This document shows, one piece after another, positions 32,973 through 43,139 of a DNA stretch of 45,074 nucleotides. The translations under genes were made by a program, and so were the position numbers. How positions within the stretch are numbered: position 1 is the first letter of the stretch; each line of letters opens with the position of its first letter. The notes beneath the pieces were generated by a model. It searched no databases. It was not told the origin of the DNA and was given only the letters and a program-made list of their open reading frames with translations. Source of the stretch: an uncultured Synechococcus sp. (GTDB taxonomy: Bacteria; Cyanobacteriota; Cyanobacteriia; PCC-6307; Cyanobiaceae); NCBI GenBank assembly GCA_949373155.1, contig CASICK010000008.1, positions 1-45,074 on the forward strand, given 5' to 3'.

Positions 32973-34506
32973 GCTTATCTAAGACATAACCAAAGAGTGC
33001 AGGATCTGGTTCAGCATGATCCAGATCCGACAAGCCAAGTTCTTCGAGCCGGTCGGTTACTTTCTGCTCTAAATCAGCTGGACGGCTCAGTGGCTCACCC
33101 CATTCATGATTTTTTTCTGGTCCAATTTTGGTGGTGGCGTCGATAGCCATCCTTCCACCAAGACCCAGTTGCTCGCTAGCAAAATCAAGAGTATCAAAGG
33201 GTGTATTTTCCAGAACGAATAAATCCCTCTGTGGATCAACTTGTGCAGCAATAGCCCAGACAACCTGACGTGGATCACGCACATTGATGTGCTTATCAAC
33301 CACCACAACAAACTTCGTATAAGTAAATTGTGGGAGCGCACTCCAGAATGCCATTGCAGCTCTTTTTGCCTGACCAGGATAAGCTTTATCAATCGAAATC
33401 ACCGCTAATTTATAACTAAGTGCTTCCATTGGCAGAAAGAAATCTCTGATTTCTGGAATCTGTTGACGCAAAATTGGCGTATAAATCCTGTTTAAAGCAA
33501 TGGCCAACATCGCCTCTTCTTTCGGTGGCCGGCCACTGAAGGTGGTGAGAAAGATCGGAGACCGCCGTTGCGTCATGCAGTGGAAGCGCACCAAGGGTGA
33601 ATCCTCTACGCCACCGTAAAAACCCATGTGGTCACCAAAAGGTCCATCTGGGCTCACCTCTCCAGGAGTAATCGTTCCCTCTAAGACCACCTCACTGCAA
33701 CTTGGCACCTGCAGATCGATCGTTTTGCAAGGGGTAAGGCGCACTCCTTCCCCCGCATAAATACCTGCAAACAGCCATTCACTGAGTTGCACGGGGATTG
33801 GTGTAGCTGCAGCCATCACAAGCAAAGGGTGCACTCCGATAGCAATGGCGACCTCCAGTTTTTTGCCCATCGCCGCAGCTTTACGCAAATGACGTGCACC
33901 ACCACGAACGCTCAACCAATGCACGGTCATGGTGTTGACCGATTGACGCTGTAGCCGATAAACCCCCACGTTTGGAACGCCGGTTTCAGGATCCTTCGTG
34001 ATCACAAGTCCCAACGTGATCACACCACCGGCATCACCGGGCCAAGGTCTGATTAAGGGAATTTGTTCAAGATTGACGTCATCTCCCATAAACACCTGTT
34101 GCCGGCAGGGAGGGACAAGATCACGGTCTGGTCGTGCCTTCACCAGATCCCAAAACACCCTTGCAAATTGCTTTGTCTCCTTGAGGTCTTTCGGAGGCCT
34201 CGGTTGCTGAAGGATGGCAAGTCTGGATCCAAGTTCCTCAAGCTGTTCAGCCCGCTCCAGACCCATACTCCAAACCACACGCTCCACAGTGCCGAGAGTA
34301 TTGACGGCAACTGGCATGCTGGAGCCAATCACATTCTCAAACAGCAGGGCTGGTCCACCAGCGGCAAGGACCCGATCAGCAATGGCTGCTAATTCCAGAT
34401 CTGGATCAACTGGAGCCGTAATTCGCCGAAGCTGCCCACGCTCTTCAAGCAGCTTGAGGAAGTCCCGCAAATCTCTCGTTCCAGGGCCGGGTCCAATCAA
34501 AGCCAT
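32947..34506 (-). CDS. UbiD-family decarboxylase
   Basis: A 519-residue UbiD-family (prenylated-FMN-dependent) decarboxylase. Start ATG 34506 gives the conserved RDLRDFLKLLEERGQL. Later come GGVITLGLVITKDPETGVPN, NVGVYRLQRQS, and GPFGDHMGFYGGVE, then the catalytic and cofactor region EGxITPGEVSPDGPFGDH. Cyanobacterial UbiD relatives act in plastoquinone synthesis by removing the carboxyl of 4-hydroxy-3-solanesylbenzoate, which fits the solanesyl diphosphate synthase 4 kb away, but that link is inference. No UbiX partner is visible nearby. It overlaps futA at the 3' end. Confidence 0.9.
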   Translation of the reverse strand: MALIGPGPGTRDLRDFLKLLEERGQLRRITAPVDPDLELAAIADRVLAAGGPALLFENVIGSSMPVAVNTLGTVERVVWSMGLERAEQLEELGSRLAILQQPRPPKDLKETKQFARVFWDLVKARPDRDLVPPCRQQVFMGDDVNLEQIPLIRPWPGDAGGVITLGLVITKDPETGVPNVGVYRLQRQSVNTMTVHWLSVRGGARHLRKAAAMGKKLEVAIAIGVHPLLVMAAATPIPVQLSEWLFAGIYAGEGVRLTPCKTIDLQVPSCSEVVLEGTITPGEVSPDGPFGDHMGFYGGVEDSPLVRFHCMTQRRSPIFLTTFSGRPPKEEAMLAIALNRIYTPILRQQIPEIRDFFLPMEALSYKLAVISIDKAYPGQAKRAAMAFWSALPQFTYTKFVVVVDKHINVRDPRQVVWAIAAQVDPQRDLFVLENTPFDTLDFASEQLGLGGRMAIDATTKIGPEKNHEWGEPLSRPADLEQKVTDRLEELGLSDLDHAEPDPALFGYVLDKLISIQPRS

Positions 34507-34571
34507 GGAGATGAAAGTGTGATCAGGAAGCAATCTCGTTACTGTGACGCACGCTGATCGAGATCGTGGCC

Positions 34572-35312
34572 ATGAAGGTTTCTTATTTCCACGTTGCTGG
34601 TGACGTGCCAGACACCATCAAGGGTCCAGAGGGTCCTGACGCCGCTGTTGTTATCGATGTCCTGCGCGCCACCACCACCATTGCCTGGGCCTTGCACAAC
34701 GGAGCAGAAGCGGTCCAAACCTTTGCTGATCTCGATGAACTTCGGGCAGAAGCCAATGCTTGGCCCGAGGCAAAGCGTCTACTGGTAGGCGAGCGAGGTG
34801 GTTGCAAGCTCGATGGGTTTGATCTCGGCAATTCCCCCGTTTCGGTTGTTCCCGAGACAGTGAAAGGCAAACGCCTATTCATGAGCACCACCAATGGCAC
34901 TCGCTCCTTGCACCGGGTTCGAGAGGTGTCCTGCGTTCTCACGGTGGCCTTACCGAACCGTGAAGCAGTGGCACAACGATTAATTCGCGATCAGCCCGAG
35001 CAGGTGTGGATGGTTGGAAGCGGCTGGGAAGGCACCTATTCCTTGGAGGATTCATTAGCAGCCGGCGCCCTCGCCGACTCCCTCTTGGCAGCAGGGGCCA
35101 CCGTTGCGAACGATGAAATGCAAGCAGCACTCGCTCTGTGGTCCCAATGGAAAGACAATCCCGAAGCCTGTTTACGGATCGCATCCCACGGACAACGTTT
35201 GATTGGCTTGGGTGATCACGACGCTGATTTCCAACGCTGTGCTGGTCTTGATCAGCTTTCTGTGGTGCCCACGCAGGCTGAACCAGGCGTGCTTCGTGCT
35301 GTTTCTGGGTAG
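34572..35312 (+). CDS. comB: 2-phosphosulfolactate phosphatase family protein (ComB)
   Basis: A 246-residue protein from ATG 34572 (GTG 34566 also in frame). The family hydrolyses 2-phosphosulfolactate in coenzyme M synthesis in archaea and occurs widely in cyanobacteria, where its substrate is uncertain. Seen: [54 protein letters not shown] and [14 protein letters not shown] with the conserved GERGG and TTNGT motifs. It is divergent from ubiD by about 65 bases. Confidence 0.85.
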   Translation: MKVSYFHVAGDVPDTIKGPEGPDAAVVIDVLRATTTIAWALHNGAEAVQTFADLDELRAEANAWPEAKRLLVGERGGCKLDGFDLGNSPVSVVPETVKGKRLFMSTTNGTRSLHRVREVSCVLTVALPNREAVAQRLIRDQPEQVWMVGSGWEGTYSLEDSLAAGALADSLLAAGATVANDEMQAALALWSQWKDNPEACLRIASHGQRLIGLGDHDADFQRCAGLDQLSVVPTQAEPGVLRAVSG

Positions 35313-35359
35313 TCGCACGGCTGTGAGCCAATACCATTTGCGAATCGGACTGAACGCAC

Positions 35360-36181
35360 GTGAGTGACTTTTTGGCTGCGGCCCTGCAACTCACCAGTAC
35401 TACTGACCCTGAAAGCAATTTTGCTGCCGCTGAGGAACAGATCGATTTAGCGGCGCGTCGTGGCGCCGAGCTGATCGCTTTGCCTGAAAACTTTGCCTTT
35501 ATGGGTGACGACGCTCAGCGACTCGAACTGGCTCCGGCCTTATCTGAACAGGCGTCTCGCTTTTTGGTCACCATGGCTCGCCGTTACCAGGTCGTCATCC
35601 TCGGTGGTGGATTTCCCGTTCCCGTGGGTGATGGCCAACGCCATTTTCAAAGGTCACAGCTGGTAGGCCGAGATGGTCACGTGTTGGCTAGTTACGACAA
35701 AATCCACCTTTTCGACGTTGACCTCCCTGACGGGAGCTCCTATCGGGAATCAGCGAGCTTCAGTCCCGGGACGTCTCCCCCTCCCGTCGTTGATGTGCCT
35801 GGACTGTGTCGAGTGGGGCTGTCCATTTGCTACGACGTGCGCTTCCCTGAGCTGTACCGCTATCTCGTTGGGGCCGGAGCCGAGTTGTTAATGATTCCCG
35901 CCGCCTTCACAGCCTTTACAGGCAAGGATCATTGGCAAGTTTTGCTCCAATCACGCGCGATCGAAAACACGGCTTACGTGCTGGCTCCGGCCCAAACAGG
36001 CGTGCATTACAAACGAAGACAGAGCCACGGTCATTCCATGGTTGTGGATCCTTGGGGAACGGTGTTGTCCGATGCAGGGGTTGCGCCAGGGGCAGCCATC
36101 GCCCCGGTTGACCCCAGCCATCTCCAACGCATTCGCGGGCAGATGCCGAGCCTTCAGCACCGCCAACCCGCGTTGTTCTGA
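35360..36181 (+). CDS. Carbon-nitrogen hydrolase (nitrilase superfamily, Nit1-like)
   Basis: A 273-residue nitrilase-superfamily enzyme with all three catalytic residues: Glu43 in LPENFAFMG, Lys114 in YDKIHLFDVDL and Cys157 in SICYDVRFPELYR. The overall form and the RAIENTAYVLAPAQTG segment match the Nit1/Nit2 group that removes deaminated side products (for example deaminated glutathione), though this is by family only. It starts at GTG 35360 with no overlap. It precedes the amidase gene by five bases and is probably cotranscribed. Confidence 0.9.
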   Translation: MSDFLAAALQLTSTTDPESNFAAAEEQIDLAARRGAELIALPENFAFMGDDAQRLELAPALSEQASRFLVTMARRYQVVILGGGFPVPVGDGQRHFQRSQLVGRDGHVLASYDKIHLFDVDLPDGSSYRESASFSPGTSPPPVVDVPGLCRVGLSICYDVRFPELYRYLVGAGAELLMIPAAFTAFTGKDHWQVLLQSRAIENTAYVLAPAQTGVHYKRRQSHGHSMVVDPWGTVLSDAGVAPGAAIAPVDPSHLQRIRGQMPSLQHRQPALF

Positions 36182-36186
36182 AGGTC

Positions 36187-37281
36187 ATGGCCACGCTGCC
36201 CTTTCGCTTCAGTGCGCTCGTTCTTGCCGCAGCCGTACAAGCTTCATCGCTGCTCATCAGCCTGCCTGCCAAGGCCGCAAGTGCCCTAGCAGCGTGGAAA
36301 CTCAGTTCTTCGGGCGAGCTCCTGTTGCGTACCGCGGCAGGTGCCCGACTTCAAGCCTTTTTCGAAGCCGGAGATCGCAAACGCGGTCCCAGGGTATGGA
36401 TTGATTTCCCAGGTGAGCTCAGTCGATCCAGAAGCTTGCCCGGTTCTGGCCCTATTCGCGAAATTCGTCTTGGCAGACCAAACGCGGGTGAAACCCGTTT
36501 GGTGATCGAGTTCCAGCAAGGGGTCAATCTCGATCCCAGTCAATTGAAATTAATTGGTACCGCTTCAAATCGCTGGAAGCTCAGTTTTCAAGGGCTATCC
36601 ACCACTGGATTACGGCCGATCGGGGAAGGAAATATCAACCGTGCCTCCTCTGGGTCCTGGGCCGGAGGCCTACGCATCCAACCGAGCCGAACCCCTGTGA
36701 ATGCGGCGGGCTTACCCACCGTGACCCGAGGGAAATACCGCATCGTCATCGATCCAGGCCATGGTGGTCCCGATCCTGGCGCTATAGGGATCCGAGGGAT
36801 CCGGGAGAGCGAAATCGTTCTCGATATCTCCCTTCAAGTGGCTCGCTTACTGGAAGCCAAGGGGGTTCAGGTCACCATGACGCGAACAGCGGAAGTGGAT
36901 GTAGATCTGCCACCCCGTGTATCGATTGCCAATCGCGCTGGTGCCAACGCTTTCGTCAGCATTCACGCCAATGCGATCAGCATGGCTCGGCCAAATGTGA
37001 ATGGAATCGAGACGTTCTTTTATTCCGACCGTCGTTCCGCCCGCTTAGCCACTCACCTTCAGCAGCAAATGCTAAATGTGTCTCCCGGTAGCCCGAATCG
37101 GGGTGTTAAACGAGGTCGATTTTTTGTGATTAGGCGCACCACAATGCCTGCAGCGCTCGTTGAGATGGGATTCGTCACGGGCAATATTGACTCGCCTCGC
37201 CTCGCTAGCTCGGCCCACCGGCAGAGGCTTGCTTTAGCGCTTGCCACCGGCATTCTTGATTTTCTGAAAGGGGTGCGTTGA
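36187..37281 (+). CDS. amiC: N-acetylmuramoyl-L-alanine amidase with AMIN domain
   Basis: A 364-residue exported amidase that splits the peptide from the glycan in septal peptidoglycan. A signal peptide (MATLPFRFSALVLAAAVQAS) is followed by an AMIN domain (about residues 30-140: PRVWIDFPGELSRS, TRLVIEFQQGVN). The amidase-3 domain has the zinc ligands in IVIDPGHGGPDPGA (His), ESEIVLDISLQ (Glu) and SIHANAIS (His), and the catalytic Glu in VEMGFVTG. murI follows with a TTGA overlap (37278-37281). Confidence 0.93.
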   Translation: MATLPFRFSALVLAAAVQASSLLISLPAKAASALAAWKLSSSGELLLRTAAGARLQAFFEAGDRKRGPRVWIDFPGELSRSRSLPGSGPIREIRLGRPNAGETRLVIEFQQGVNLDPSQLKLIGTASNRWKLSFQGLSTTGLRPIGEGNINRASSGSWAGGLRIQPSRTPVNAAGLPTVTRGKYRIVIDPGHGGPDPGAIGIRGIRESEIVLDISLQVARLLEAKGVQVTMTRTAEVDVDLPPRVSIANRAGANAFVSIHANAISMARPNVNGIETFFYSDRRSARLATHLQQQMLNVSPGSPNRGVKRGRFFVIRRTTMPAALVEMGFVTGNIDSPRLASSAHRQRLALALATGILDFLKGVR

Positions 37282-38069
37282 CCATTCGTCTCGGACTGTT
37301 TGACAGCGGCATTGGCGGGCTCACCGTGCTGCGCAGAATCCTCGAGCGTCACGGTGCCGTACCCGTGACGTATCTAGGTGACACTGCCCGTGTTCCTTAC
37401 GGCAGTCGCTCTCCTTCAGAAATTCGTTCGATTGCGGCTGAGGTTGTGGCTTGGTTGCGATCCCAACAGATCTCAACCGTTGTTATGGCTTGCAACACCA
37501 CGAATGCTCTCGCCAGAGACGTCACCGAAGGGCAAGCCGGCGTTCCAGTTGTAGGGCTGATTGGAGCGGCCGCTGCGTTGGTGAAAGAATCGCGAGTTGG
37601 TGTTCTCGCCACTCCAGCAACGGTCGCCTCTGGTGCTTATAGGGAGAGCATCGAAGCGCTCCATCCCGGCACCTTGGTGGTTCAACAGGCCTGTCCAGAC
37701 TTTGTTCCGCTGATCGAATCCGGAGATCTCCATTCTGATGAACTTCGTGAAGCGGCGATTCGATACCTACAGCCCTTGCTTGAAGCCTCGGTGGATTCGG
37801 TGGTGCTTGGTTGCACCCATTACCCGCTTCTGGTGCCGTTACTTGCGAACTTATTGCCTCCTCACATGCGTCTAATCGACCCTGCTGTCGCCGTCGCAAC
37901 GGAACTCGATGCCTTTCTCGGCCAACCGTTGCCTGGAAGCCAAAATCAGCCGGTATCACTGGAGGCAACTCATATTTGCGTGACGAAAGACCCCCAAGGG
38001 TTTGCTGAGAGAGCCACGGCTTGGCTGGGGCAAAGGCCTTGCGTTGATCTCGTGAATCTGCAGTCATAG
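37278..38069 (+). CDS. murI: Glutamate racemase
   Basis: A 263-residue racemase making D-glutamate for peptidoglycan. Catalytic text: LFDSGIGGLTVLRRI near the N-terminus, MACNTTNA with the first catalytic Cys, and LGCTHYPLLVPLL with the second. TTG 37278 is the start and overlaps the TGA of the amidase gene, a coupled arrangement. The solanesyl diphosphate synthase gene follows after 37 bases. Confidence 0.96.
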   Translation: MTIRLGLFDSGIGGLTVLRRILERHGAVPVTYLGDTARVPYGSRSPSEIRSIAAEVVAWLRSQQISTVVMACNTTNALARDVTEGQAGVPVVGLIGAAAALVKESRVGVLATPATVASGAYRESIEALHPGTLVVQQACPDFVPLIESGDLHSDELREAAIRYLQPLLEASVDSVVLGCTHYPLLVPLLANLLPPHMRLIDPAVAVATELDAFLGQPLPGSQNQPVSLEATHICVTKDPQGFAERATAWLGQRPCVDLVNLQS

Positions 38070-38106
38070 GTCTGCGTTTCCTAGGATCTTTATATCGAGG
38101 GGATCC

Positions 38107-39078
38107 ATGGCCACCGTCACCGAGTTGCTGCAGCCGGTCGAGGCGGATCTTGAGATCCTCCTTAGCGACCTTCGCAGCCTGATTGGAGCCGGTCACCCGA
38201 TTCTCCAAGCAGCAGCTGAACATCTCTTCAGCGCTGGAGGTAAACGGCTCAGGCCCGGAATCGTCTTATTGGTTTCAAGGGCGCTTTCTGTAGACGGAGA
38301 ATTGAGTTCACGCCATCGGCGCTTGGCGGAGATCACCGAGATGATCCACACCGCCTCGCTCGTCCACGACGATGTTGTCGATGAAGCGTCAACACGACGC
38401 GGTGTTGAGACTGTTCACAGCAGATTTAACTACAGAGTTGCCGTTCTCGCCGGTGATTTTTTATTCGCTCAGGCAAGTTGGCACCTTGCAAATCTCGACA
38501 ATCTGGATGTCGTGAAGTTGCTCAGTCGCGTGATCATGGATCTCGCCGATGGAGAAGTAAAACAGGGCTTGTTCCGCTTCGATACGGGCCAATCCTTTGA
38601 AACCTACTTCGAGAAGAGTTACTGCAAAACCGCTTCATTAATTGCTAATAGCGCCAAAGCAGCAGGTGTTCTAAGCGACTTGTCAGAGCCACAGCTTGAA
38701 TCGCTTTATCACTACGGCCGCCAGCTCGGATTAGCTTTCCAGGTTGTCGATGACATCCTCGATTTCACTGGCAGTGATCAACAGCTCGGGAAACCGGCAG
38801 CCAGTGATCTATCCAGCGGCTATCTCACAGCACCCGCGTTGTACGCCCTTGAGGAGCGTCCTGCTTTGTCGGGTTTGATTGAACGCGAGTTCAGTGGAGA
38901 GGGTGATCTTGAAACAGCTTTGGCTTTCGTTCGTGAATCAGAAGCGATTCCTCGCACCCGCGAACTCGCTAAAACGTTCGCCCGAGAAGCACGAGAATCC
39001 TTGGATTGGATGCCCGAATCTCCGTCCCGAACCGCCTTGCTCGAATTACCAGACGTTGTTCTCAGTCGTTTGTATTGA
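38107..39078 (+). CDS. sds: Solanesyl diphosphate synthase (polyprenyl synthetase)
   Basis: A 323-residue trans-prenyltransferase that builds the C45 tail of plastoquinone. The first Asp-rich motif is LVHDDVVDEAS (about residue 85), with GGKRLRPG before it, and the second is FQVVDDILDFTG (about 218). The residue pattern upstream of the first motif (MIHTASLVHDD) has Ala where short-chain enzymes have bulky residues, as in long-chain members. The 3' end overlaps the convergent HAD gene by 17 bases. Confidence 0.92.
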   Translation: MATVTELLQPVEADLEILLSDLRSLIGAGHPILQAAAEHLFSAGGKRLRPGIVLLVSRALSVDGELSSRHRRLAEITEMIHTASLVHDDVVDEASTRRGVETVHSRFNYRVAVLAGDFLFAQASWHLANLDNLDVVKLLSRVIMDLADGEVKQGLFRFDTGQSFETYFEKSYCKTASLIANSAKAAGVLSDLSEPQLESLYHYGRQLGLAFQVVDDILDFTGSDQQLGKPAASDLSSGYLTAPALYALEERPALSGLIEREFSGEGDLETALAFVRESEAIPRTRELAKTFAREARESLDWMPESPSRTALLELPDVVLSRLY

Positions 39079-39757
39079 GGCTGATCCGCAGTTGTTCCTC
39101 TGCTTCGACCAAGCTGGTGATGAGGGTGAGACGGGAATGATGGATGACATCGGTATCACTATCACTGACAGCATCGACCAACTGCCAGACCCAGCAGCCG
39201 GCCTCTAAGGCCGACTGGCAGCCAGCTTCGGAATCCTCAAACACCCAACATTCCCCTGGCGACAACCCCAGCCGTTGGGTCGCCAAGAGGTAGGGATCAG
39301 GAGCTGGTTTCCCCGCACGAAGTTCAGAATCATCACCCAACACACAGCTTTGGATTAAATCCAGCCAAGGGTGGCCGGAGATTTTGTAGAACAGAGATCC
39401 TTCCTTACTACTGGTAACAAGCACCATGGGCAACTGCTTGGAACTGCAAAATCGGATCAGTTGCTCCGCGCCAGGAACCGCTGGAGCCTCAGAAACTAAA
39501 CGTCTGGCAATCGGCTCTCTCGCCTTCAGGAGTTGTTCTGCTGAAACGGACTGCTGCAACCATGAGCACACCAAGTTGGCGTTGTCATCCCGGCGACGTC
39601 CCTTGAGCTGTTGCAGTTGCTGAGGCGATAAGGATCCGTCAAAGCATGCAGCCGCTTGCTTCCAAGCCTCTGCCTGCAAAGGTTCGGTATCAAGCAAGAG
39701 ACCATCAAGATCAAACAGGCATGCTTTTGGTGCTGACAAGGATCCAGCCTTTGGCAT
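39062..39757 (-). CDS. HAD-superfamily hydrolase (beta-phosphoglucomutase-like)
   Basis: A 231-residue HAD hydrolase from ATG 39757. The nucleophile motif FDLDGLLLDTEP has Asp16 and acid-base Asp18; the cap domain follows. Motif II is VLVTSSKEGSL, motif III is around RAGKPAPDPYLLA and motif IV is VFEDSEAGCQSALEAG. Cap type and motifs fit subfamily IA (phosphoglycolate phosphatase/beta-phosphoglucomutase). The true substrate is unknown. An open frame extends 40 codons upstream into the acs gene on the other strand, but those residues are not HAD-like. Confidence 0.88.
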   Translation of the reverse strand: MPKAGSLSAPKACLFDLDGLLLDTEPLQAEAWKQAAACFDGSLSPQQLQQLKGRRRDDNANLVCSWLQQSVSAEQLLKAREPIARRLVSEAPAVPGAEQLIRFCSSKQLPMVLVTSSKEGSLFYKISGHPWLDLIQSCVLGDDSELRAGKPAPDPYLLATQRLGLSPGECWVFEDSEAGCQSALEAGCWVWQLVDAVSDSDTDVIHHSRLTLITSLVEAEEQLRISLNTND

Positions 39758-39857
39758 CGTTGCCGCATCACTCTTCTGTGGATTCTGACAACGCGACTGG
39801 TCAGGATGCTGAAAGCATCGATAGTGTTGTGCTGTCAGTGCATTTGAGCAGCAAGCG

Positions 39858-41828
39858 ATGAGTGAGGGTTCCACCATTGAGAGCGTGCTTCAAGAACAAC
39901 GTGTCTTTGATCCACCAGCGGATCTCTCCAGGGATGCGCGAATTTCTGGGATGGAGTCTTATCGCGCTCTGGCTGAAGCGGCCAAATCCGATCCAGACAC
40001 GTTCTGGGGAGAAGCAGCGCGTCGTGAATTGCATTGGTTCGAACCGTTTCACACCGTTCTCGACTGGGACAACCCACCCTTTGCGCGCTGGTTTGAAGGG
40101 GGAAGAACCAACCTCTCCTACAACTGTCTTGACCGTCATCTGAATGGCCCCAAGGCCAACAAGACAGCCCTGATCTGGGAGGGAGAGCCCGGGGATGTGC
40201 GCACCTTCACCTACCAAGAGCTGCATGCCGAGGTATGCCGTGCCGCCAATGCCCTCAAGGCCATCGGAATTGGCAAAGGTGACCTTGTCGCTCTGTACAT
40301 GCCAATGGTGCCTGAGGCCGCCATCGCGATGCTCGCCTGTGCGCGCATTGGCGCTCCTCACTCTGTGGTGTTTGGTGGGTTCTCCGCAGAAGCCCTGCGT
40401 GATCGCCTGATCGACGGTGAAGTGAAAGCAGTGATCACGGCCGATGGCGGTTTCCGCAAGGACAAGCCTGTGTCGCTGAAGCCGGCTGTGAATGCAGCGC
40501 TAGCTGATGGTGCATGCCCAACGGTGAAGTCAGTGCTCGTTGTGAAACGCACCGATCAACCTGTGGAGATGGTGGATGGGAGAGATCAGTGGTGGCACGA
40601 CCTGGTCGCCAATCAATCCGACGAGTGCATCGCTGAGCCAATGGCGAGCGAAGACAGGTTGTTTGTGCTTTACACCTCTGGATCAACCGGAAAACCCAAA
40701 GGTGTAGTCCACACAACCGCGGGATACAACCTCTGGACCCATTTGACCTTTCAATGGATCTTCGACATCCGAGACGACGATGTGTTTTGGTGCACAGCTG
40801 ATGTGGGGTGGATCACCGGACACAGCTACATCGTCTATGGGCCTCTGTCGAACGGCGCCACCACAGTGATGTACGAAGGAGCTCCTCGCCCCTCGAAGCC
40901 AGGGGCGTTCTGGGAGCTGATCCAGAAACACCGAATCAGCATTTTCTACACCGCTCCCACGGCCATTCGTGCCTTTATGAGAAGTGGCCGTGCGGTGCCT
41001 GATCAGTACGACATGAGCAGCCTGCGCCTGCTCGGCACCGTCGGTGAGCCGATCAACCCTGAAGCCTGGATGTGGTATCGCGATGTGGTGGGCGGTAAGC
41101 GCTGCCCGATCGTTGACACCTGGTGGCAAACCGAAACCGGTGGTGTGATGATCAGCCCCCTCCCTGGAGCGACCCCCACCAAGCCAGGCTCTGCCACCTT
41201 GCCCTTACCTGGAATCCAAGCCGACATCATCGATGCAGAGGGCAATAGCTGTGGACCGAATGAGGGCGGATATCTAGCAGTGCGAGCCCCTTGGCCAGGA
41301 ATGATGCGCACCGTTCATGGAAATCCGCAGCGGTTCCGGGAGAGCTACTGGGAAGCGATTCGCCCTGCAGATGGATCGCACCTCTACTTCGCTGGTGATG
41401 GCGCACGCCGGGATACCGACGGGTATTTCTGGGTGATGGGGCGCGTGGATGACGTGATCAATGTCTCAGGCCACCGTTTAGGCACGATGGAAATCGAATC
41501 AGCCTTGGTGAGCCATCCCGCCGTAGCCGAAGCGGCTGTAGTCGGTCGACCCCATGATCTCAAAGGAGAGGGCATCGTTGCCTTCGTCACGCTGGAACTG
41601 GGACGAGAGTCCAACGACGCACTCGTCGCCGAACTGCGCGCCCATGTCGGCAAGGAGATCGGACCGATCGCCAAGCCCGATGAGATTCGCTGCAGTGATG
41701 CGTTGCCAAAAACGCGTAGTGGCAAGATCATGCGCCGGATTCTGCGAGCGCTTGCTGCCGGTGAAGAGGTCACTGGGGACACCAGCACATTGGAAGACCG
41801 CTCCGTTCTTGATCGTTTACGCGGTTAA
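39858..41828 (+). CDS. acs: Acetyl-CoA synthetase
   Basis: A 656-residue AMP-forming ligase producing acetyl-CoA from acetate. The P-loop-like motif [35 protein letters not shown], the acetate pocket segment [32 protein letters not shown] and the C-terminal [14 protein letters not shown] (with the Lys subject to acetylation in this family) are all present. It starts at ATG 39858, divergent from the HAD gene by 100 bases. Confidence 0.97.
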   Translation: MSEGSTIESVLQEQRVFDPPADLSRDARISGMESYRALAEAAKSDPDTFWGEAARRELHWFEPFHTVLDWDNPPFARWFEGGRTNLSYNCLDRHLNGPKANKTALIWEGEPGDVRTFTYQELHAEVCRAANALKAIGIGKGDLVALYMPMVPEAAIAMLACARIGAPHSVVFGGFSAEALRDRLIDGEVKAVITADGGFRKDKPVSLKPAVNAALADGACPTVKSVLVVKRTDQPVEMVDGRDQWWHDLVANQSDECIAEPMASEDRLFVLYTSGSTGKPKGVVHTTAGYNLWTHLTFQWIFDIRDDDVFWCTADVGWITGHSYIVYGPLSNGATTVMYEGAPRPSKPGAFWELIQKHRISIFYTAPTAIRAFMRSGRAVPDQYDMSSLRLLGTVGEPINPEAWMWYRDVVGGKRCPIVDTWWQTETGGVMISPLPGATPTKPGSATLPLPGIQADIIDAEGNSCGPNEGGYLAVRAPWPGMMRTVHGNPQRFRESYWEAIRPADGSHLYFAGDGARRDTDGYFWVMGRVDDVINVSGHRLGTMEIESALVSHPAVAEAAVVGRPHDLKGEGIVAFVTLELGRESNDALVAELRAHVGKEIGPIAKPDEIRCSDALPKTRSGKIMRRILRALAAGEEVTGDTSTLEDRSVLDRLRG

Positions 41829-41859
41829 TTAAACGATCTAAAGAGAACTCTCTGAATCA

Positions 41860-42600
41860 TCACTGACGTTCAAGACCGAGTCCCACATTGCCAATGGATT
41901 CAATCAGTTGGCCGATCACTCTGGCTCTTGATGGATCATCTGCCCAATCACCTAGGAGCCCCTGTCGAAGGCCAGCACTGGCAGGGGTGAGGTGATCTCC
42001 CTTCATAGGAACAAACTGACTTTGGTCGCCGGAGCGCCTGCTGAGCGCCTGCATCAGATCCTGGCTTTGATCCAGCTGATCATTACCGAAGCGAATTACA
42101 AGGTTGTGAGGCTGGAGGTAATAGCGTTCGATCAAGCGCAACGTTTCCTCAGGGCCGGGGCTGAATTCCGTCACCACGCCGAGCCTCGGCGCCAATGTGC
42201 CCAGCAGAGGGATCGAACGTTCAGCAGTGAAGTTATTGAAGCTCAATGCGGCCATCGCAAGACTGTTGCGCCCACCATCCGGGGCAAGTAAGTGCAGCTT
42301 GCAGCCCAAGCTGTGACCCACACGCACCGGAACGAGTTCTTTTCCTAAACGCTGATTTAAAAGTGAGCGACAGGCGCGAAGGGCCTGCCAACCTTCTCGC
42401 GCTTGTAGCTGATGGTCGAAACCTGGTACGTAACTCCAGGCGTGAACTGCGAGCTGACGCGCAGCCAATCCTTCCAATAAACGCCTGTAACTGATCTGAG
42501 GATTGGTGGCTAAGTAGCTCCCCCCAATGAATTCAACTAATCCTTGGGCGGAAGCAGGCCAGAGGCACCAACAGCCCTGTTGTCGCTGCCAGCGGCTCAT
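41860..42600 (-). CDS. DUF1350 family alpha/beta-hydrolase-like protein
   Basis: A 246-residue cyanobacteria/plastid-type DUF1350 protein. Visible are LVEFIGGSYLATNPQISYRR, VHAWSYVPGFDHQLQA, VGHSLGCKLHLLA (a GHSxG nucleophile elbow) and FNNFTAERSIPLLG. The fold is that of alpha/beta hydrolases; the reaction is unknown. Its start overlaps the stop of the peroxiredoxin gene by four bases (ATGA), so the two form a coupled operon. Confidence 0.82.
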   Translation of the reverse strand: MSRWQRQQGCWCLWPASAQGLVEFIGGSYLATNPQISYRRLLEGLAARQLAVHAWSYVPGFDHQLQAREGWQALRACRSLLNQRLGKELVPVRVGHSLGCKLHLLAPDGGRNSLAMAALSFNNFTAERSIPLLGTLAPRLGVVTEFSPGPEETLRLIERYYLQPHNLVIRFGNDQLDQSQDLMQALSRRSGDQSQFVPMKGDHLTPASAGLRQGLLGDWADDPSRARVIGQLIESIGNVGLGLERQ

Positions 42601-43055
42601 CCTTTGGACAACTCCTTCACGATCCGTTCCGCTTCACGAACATGCGCTGGTCCATCGAGCATGTTGTTGAAGATATGGCGAATGGTGCCCTCGGCATCAA
42701 TCACGTAAGTCACCCGACCTGGAAGCAAGCCGAGAACTTTGGGAACCCCGAAACTCGAGCGAAGTCGTTGTCCTTGATCACTGAGGAGGGGAAAGGGCAA
42801 TTGATAGCGCTGGGCGAATTTTCGATGGCTCACAGCATCGTCACTGCTGACGCCCCACACCACAGCACCGAGAGCCTCAAAAGAGGAGTAGGTATCGCGG
42901 AAGGCACAAGCCTCTGCAGTGCAACCAGGAGTGTCGTCCTTGGGGTAGAAAAACAACACCAAGACCTTGTCTTGCAGCTCATCACGACGACGCAAAACGC
43001 CGTCTTGATCTTCGAGGGCAACGTCTGGTGCCTGGTCTCCGATCGTGAGAGCCAT
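42597..43055 (-). CDS. bcp: Peroxiredoxin Q/BCP
   Basis: A 152-residue thiol peroxidase reducing peroxides with thioredoxin. ATG 43055 gives LTIGDQAPDVALEDQDG; the peroxidatic Cys45 is in TPGCTAEACAF and the resolving Cys50 five residues later, the mark of the Q/BCP class. Other conserved text: FYPKDDTPGC and VVWGVSSDDAVSHRKFAQ. It is the first gene of an operon with the DUF1350 protein. Confidence 0.95.
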   Translation of the reverse strand: MALTIGDQAPDVALEDQDGVLRRRDELQDKVLVLFFYPKDDTPGCTAEACAFRDTYSSFEALGAVVWGVSSDDAVSHRKFAQRYQLPFPLLSDQGQRLRSSFGVPKVLGLLPGRVTYVIDAEGTIRHIFNNMLDGPAHVREAERIVKELSKG

Positions 43056-43139
43056 AAAGGAAATCAAGAATTTGCGGCACCCTAGGAAGCACCCAGGCCG
43101 AGACGGGAGAATGGTTCTAAGAACGAGCGAGCTGAAGTA

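Noticed and set aside
39758..39877. N-terminal extension of the HAD gene to 39877
   Set aside because: The extra 40 residues are Cys/Gln-rich, not HAD-like, and run into the divergent acs start.
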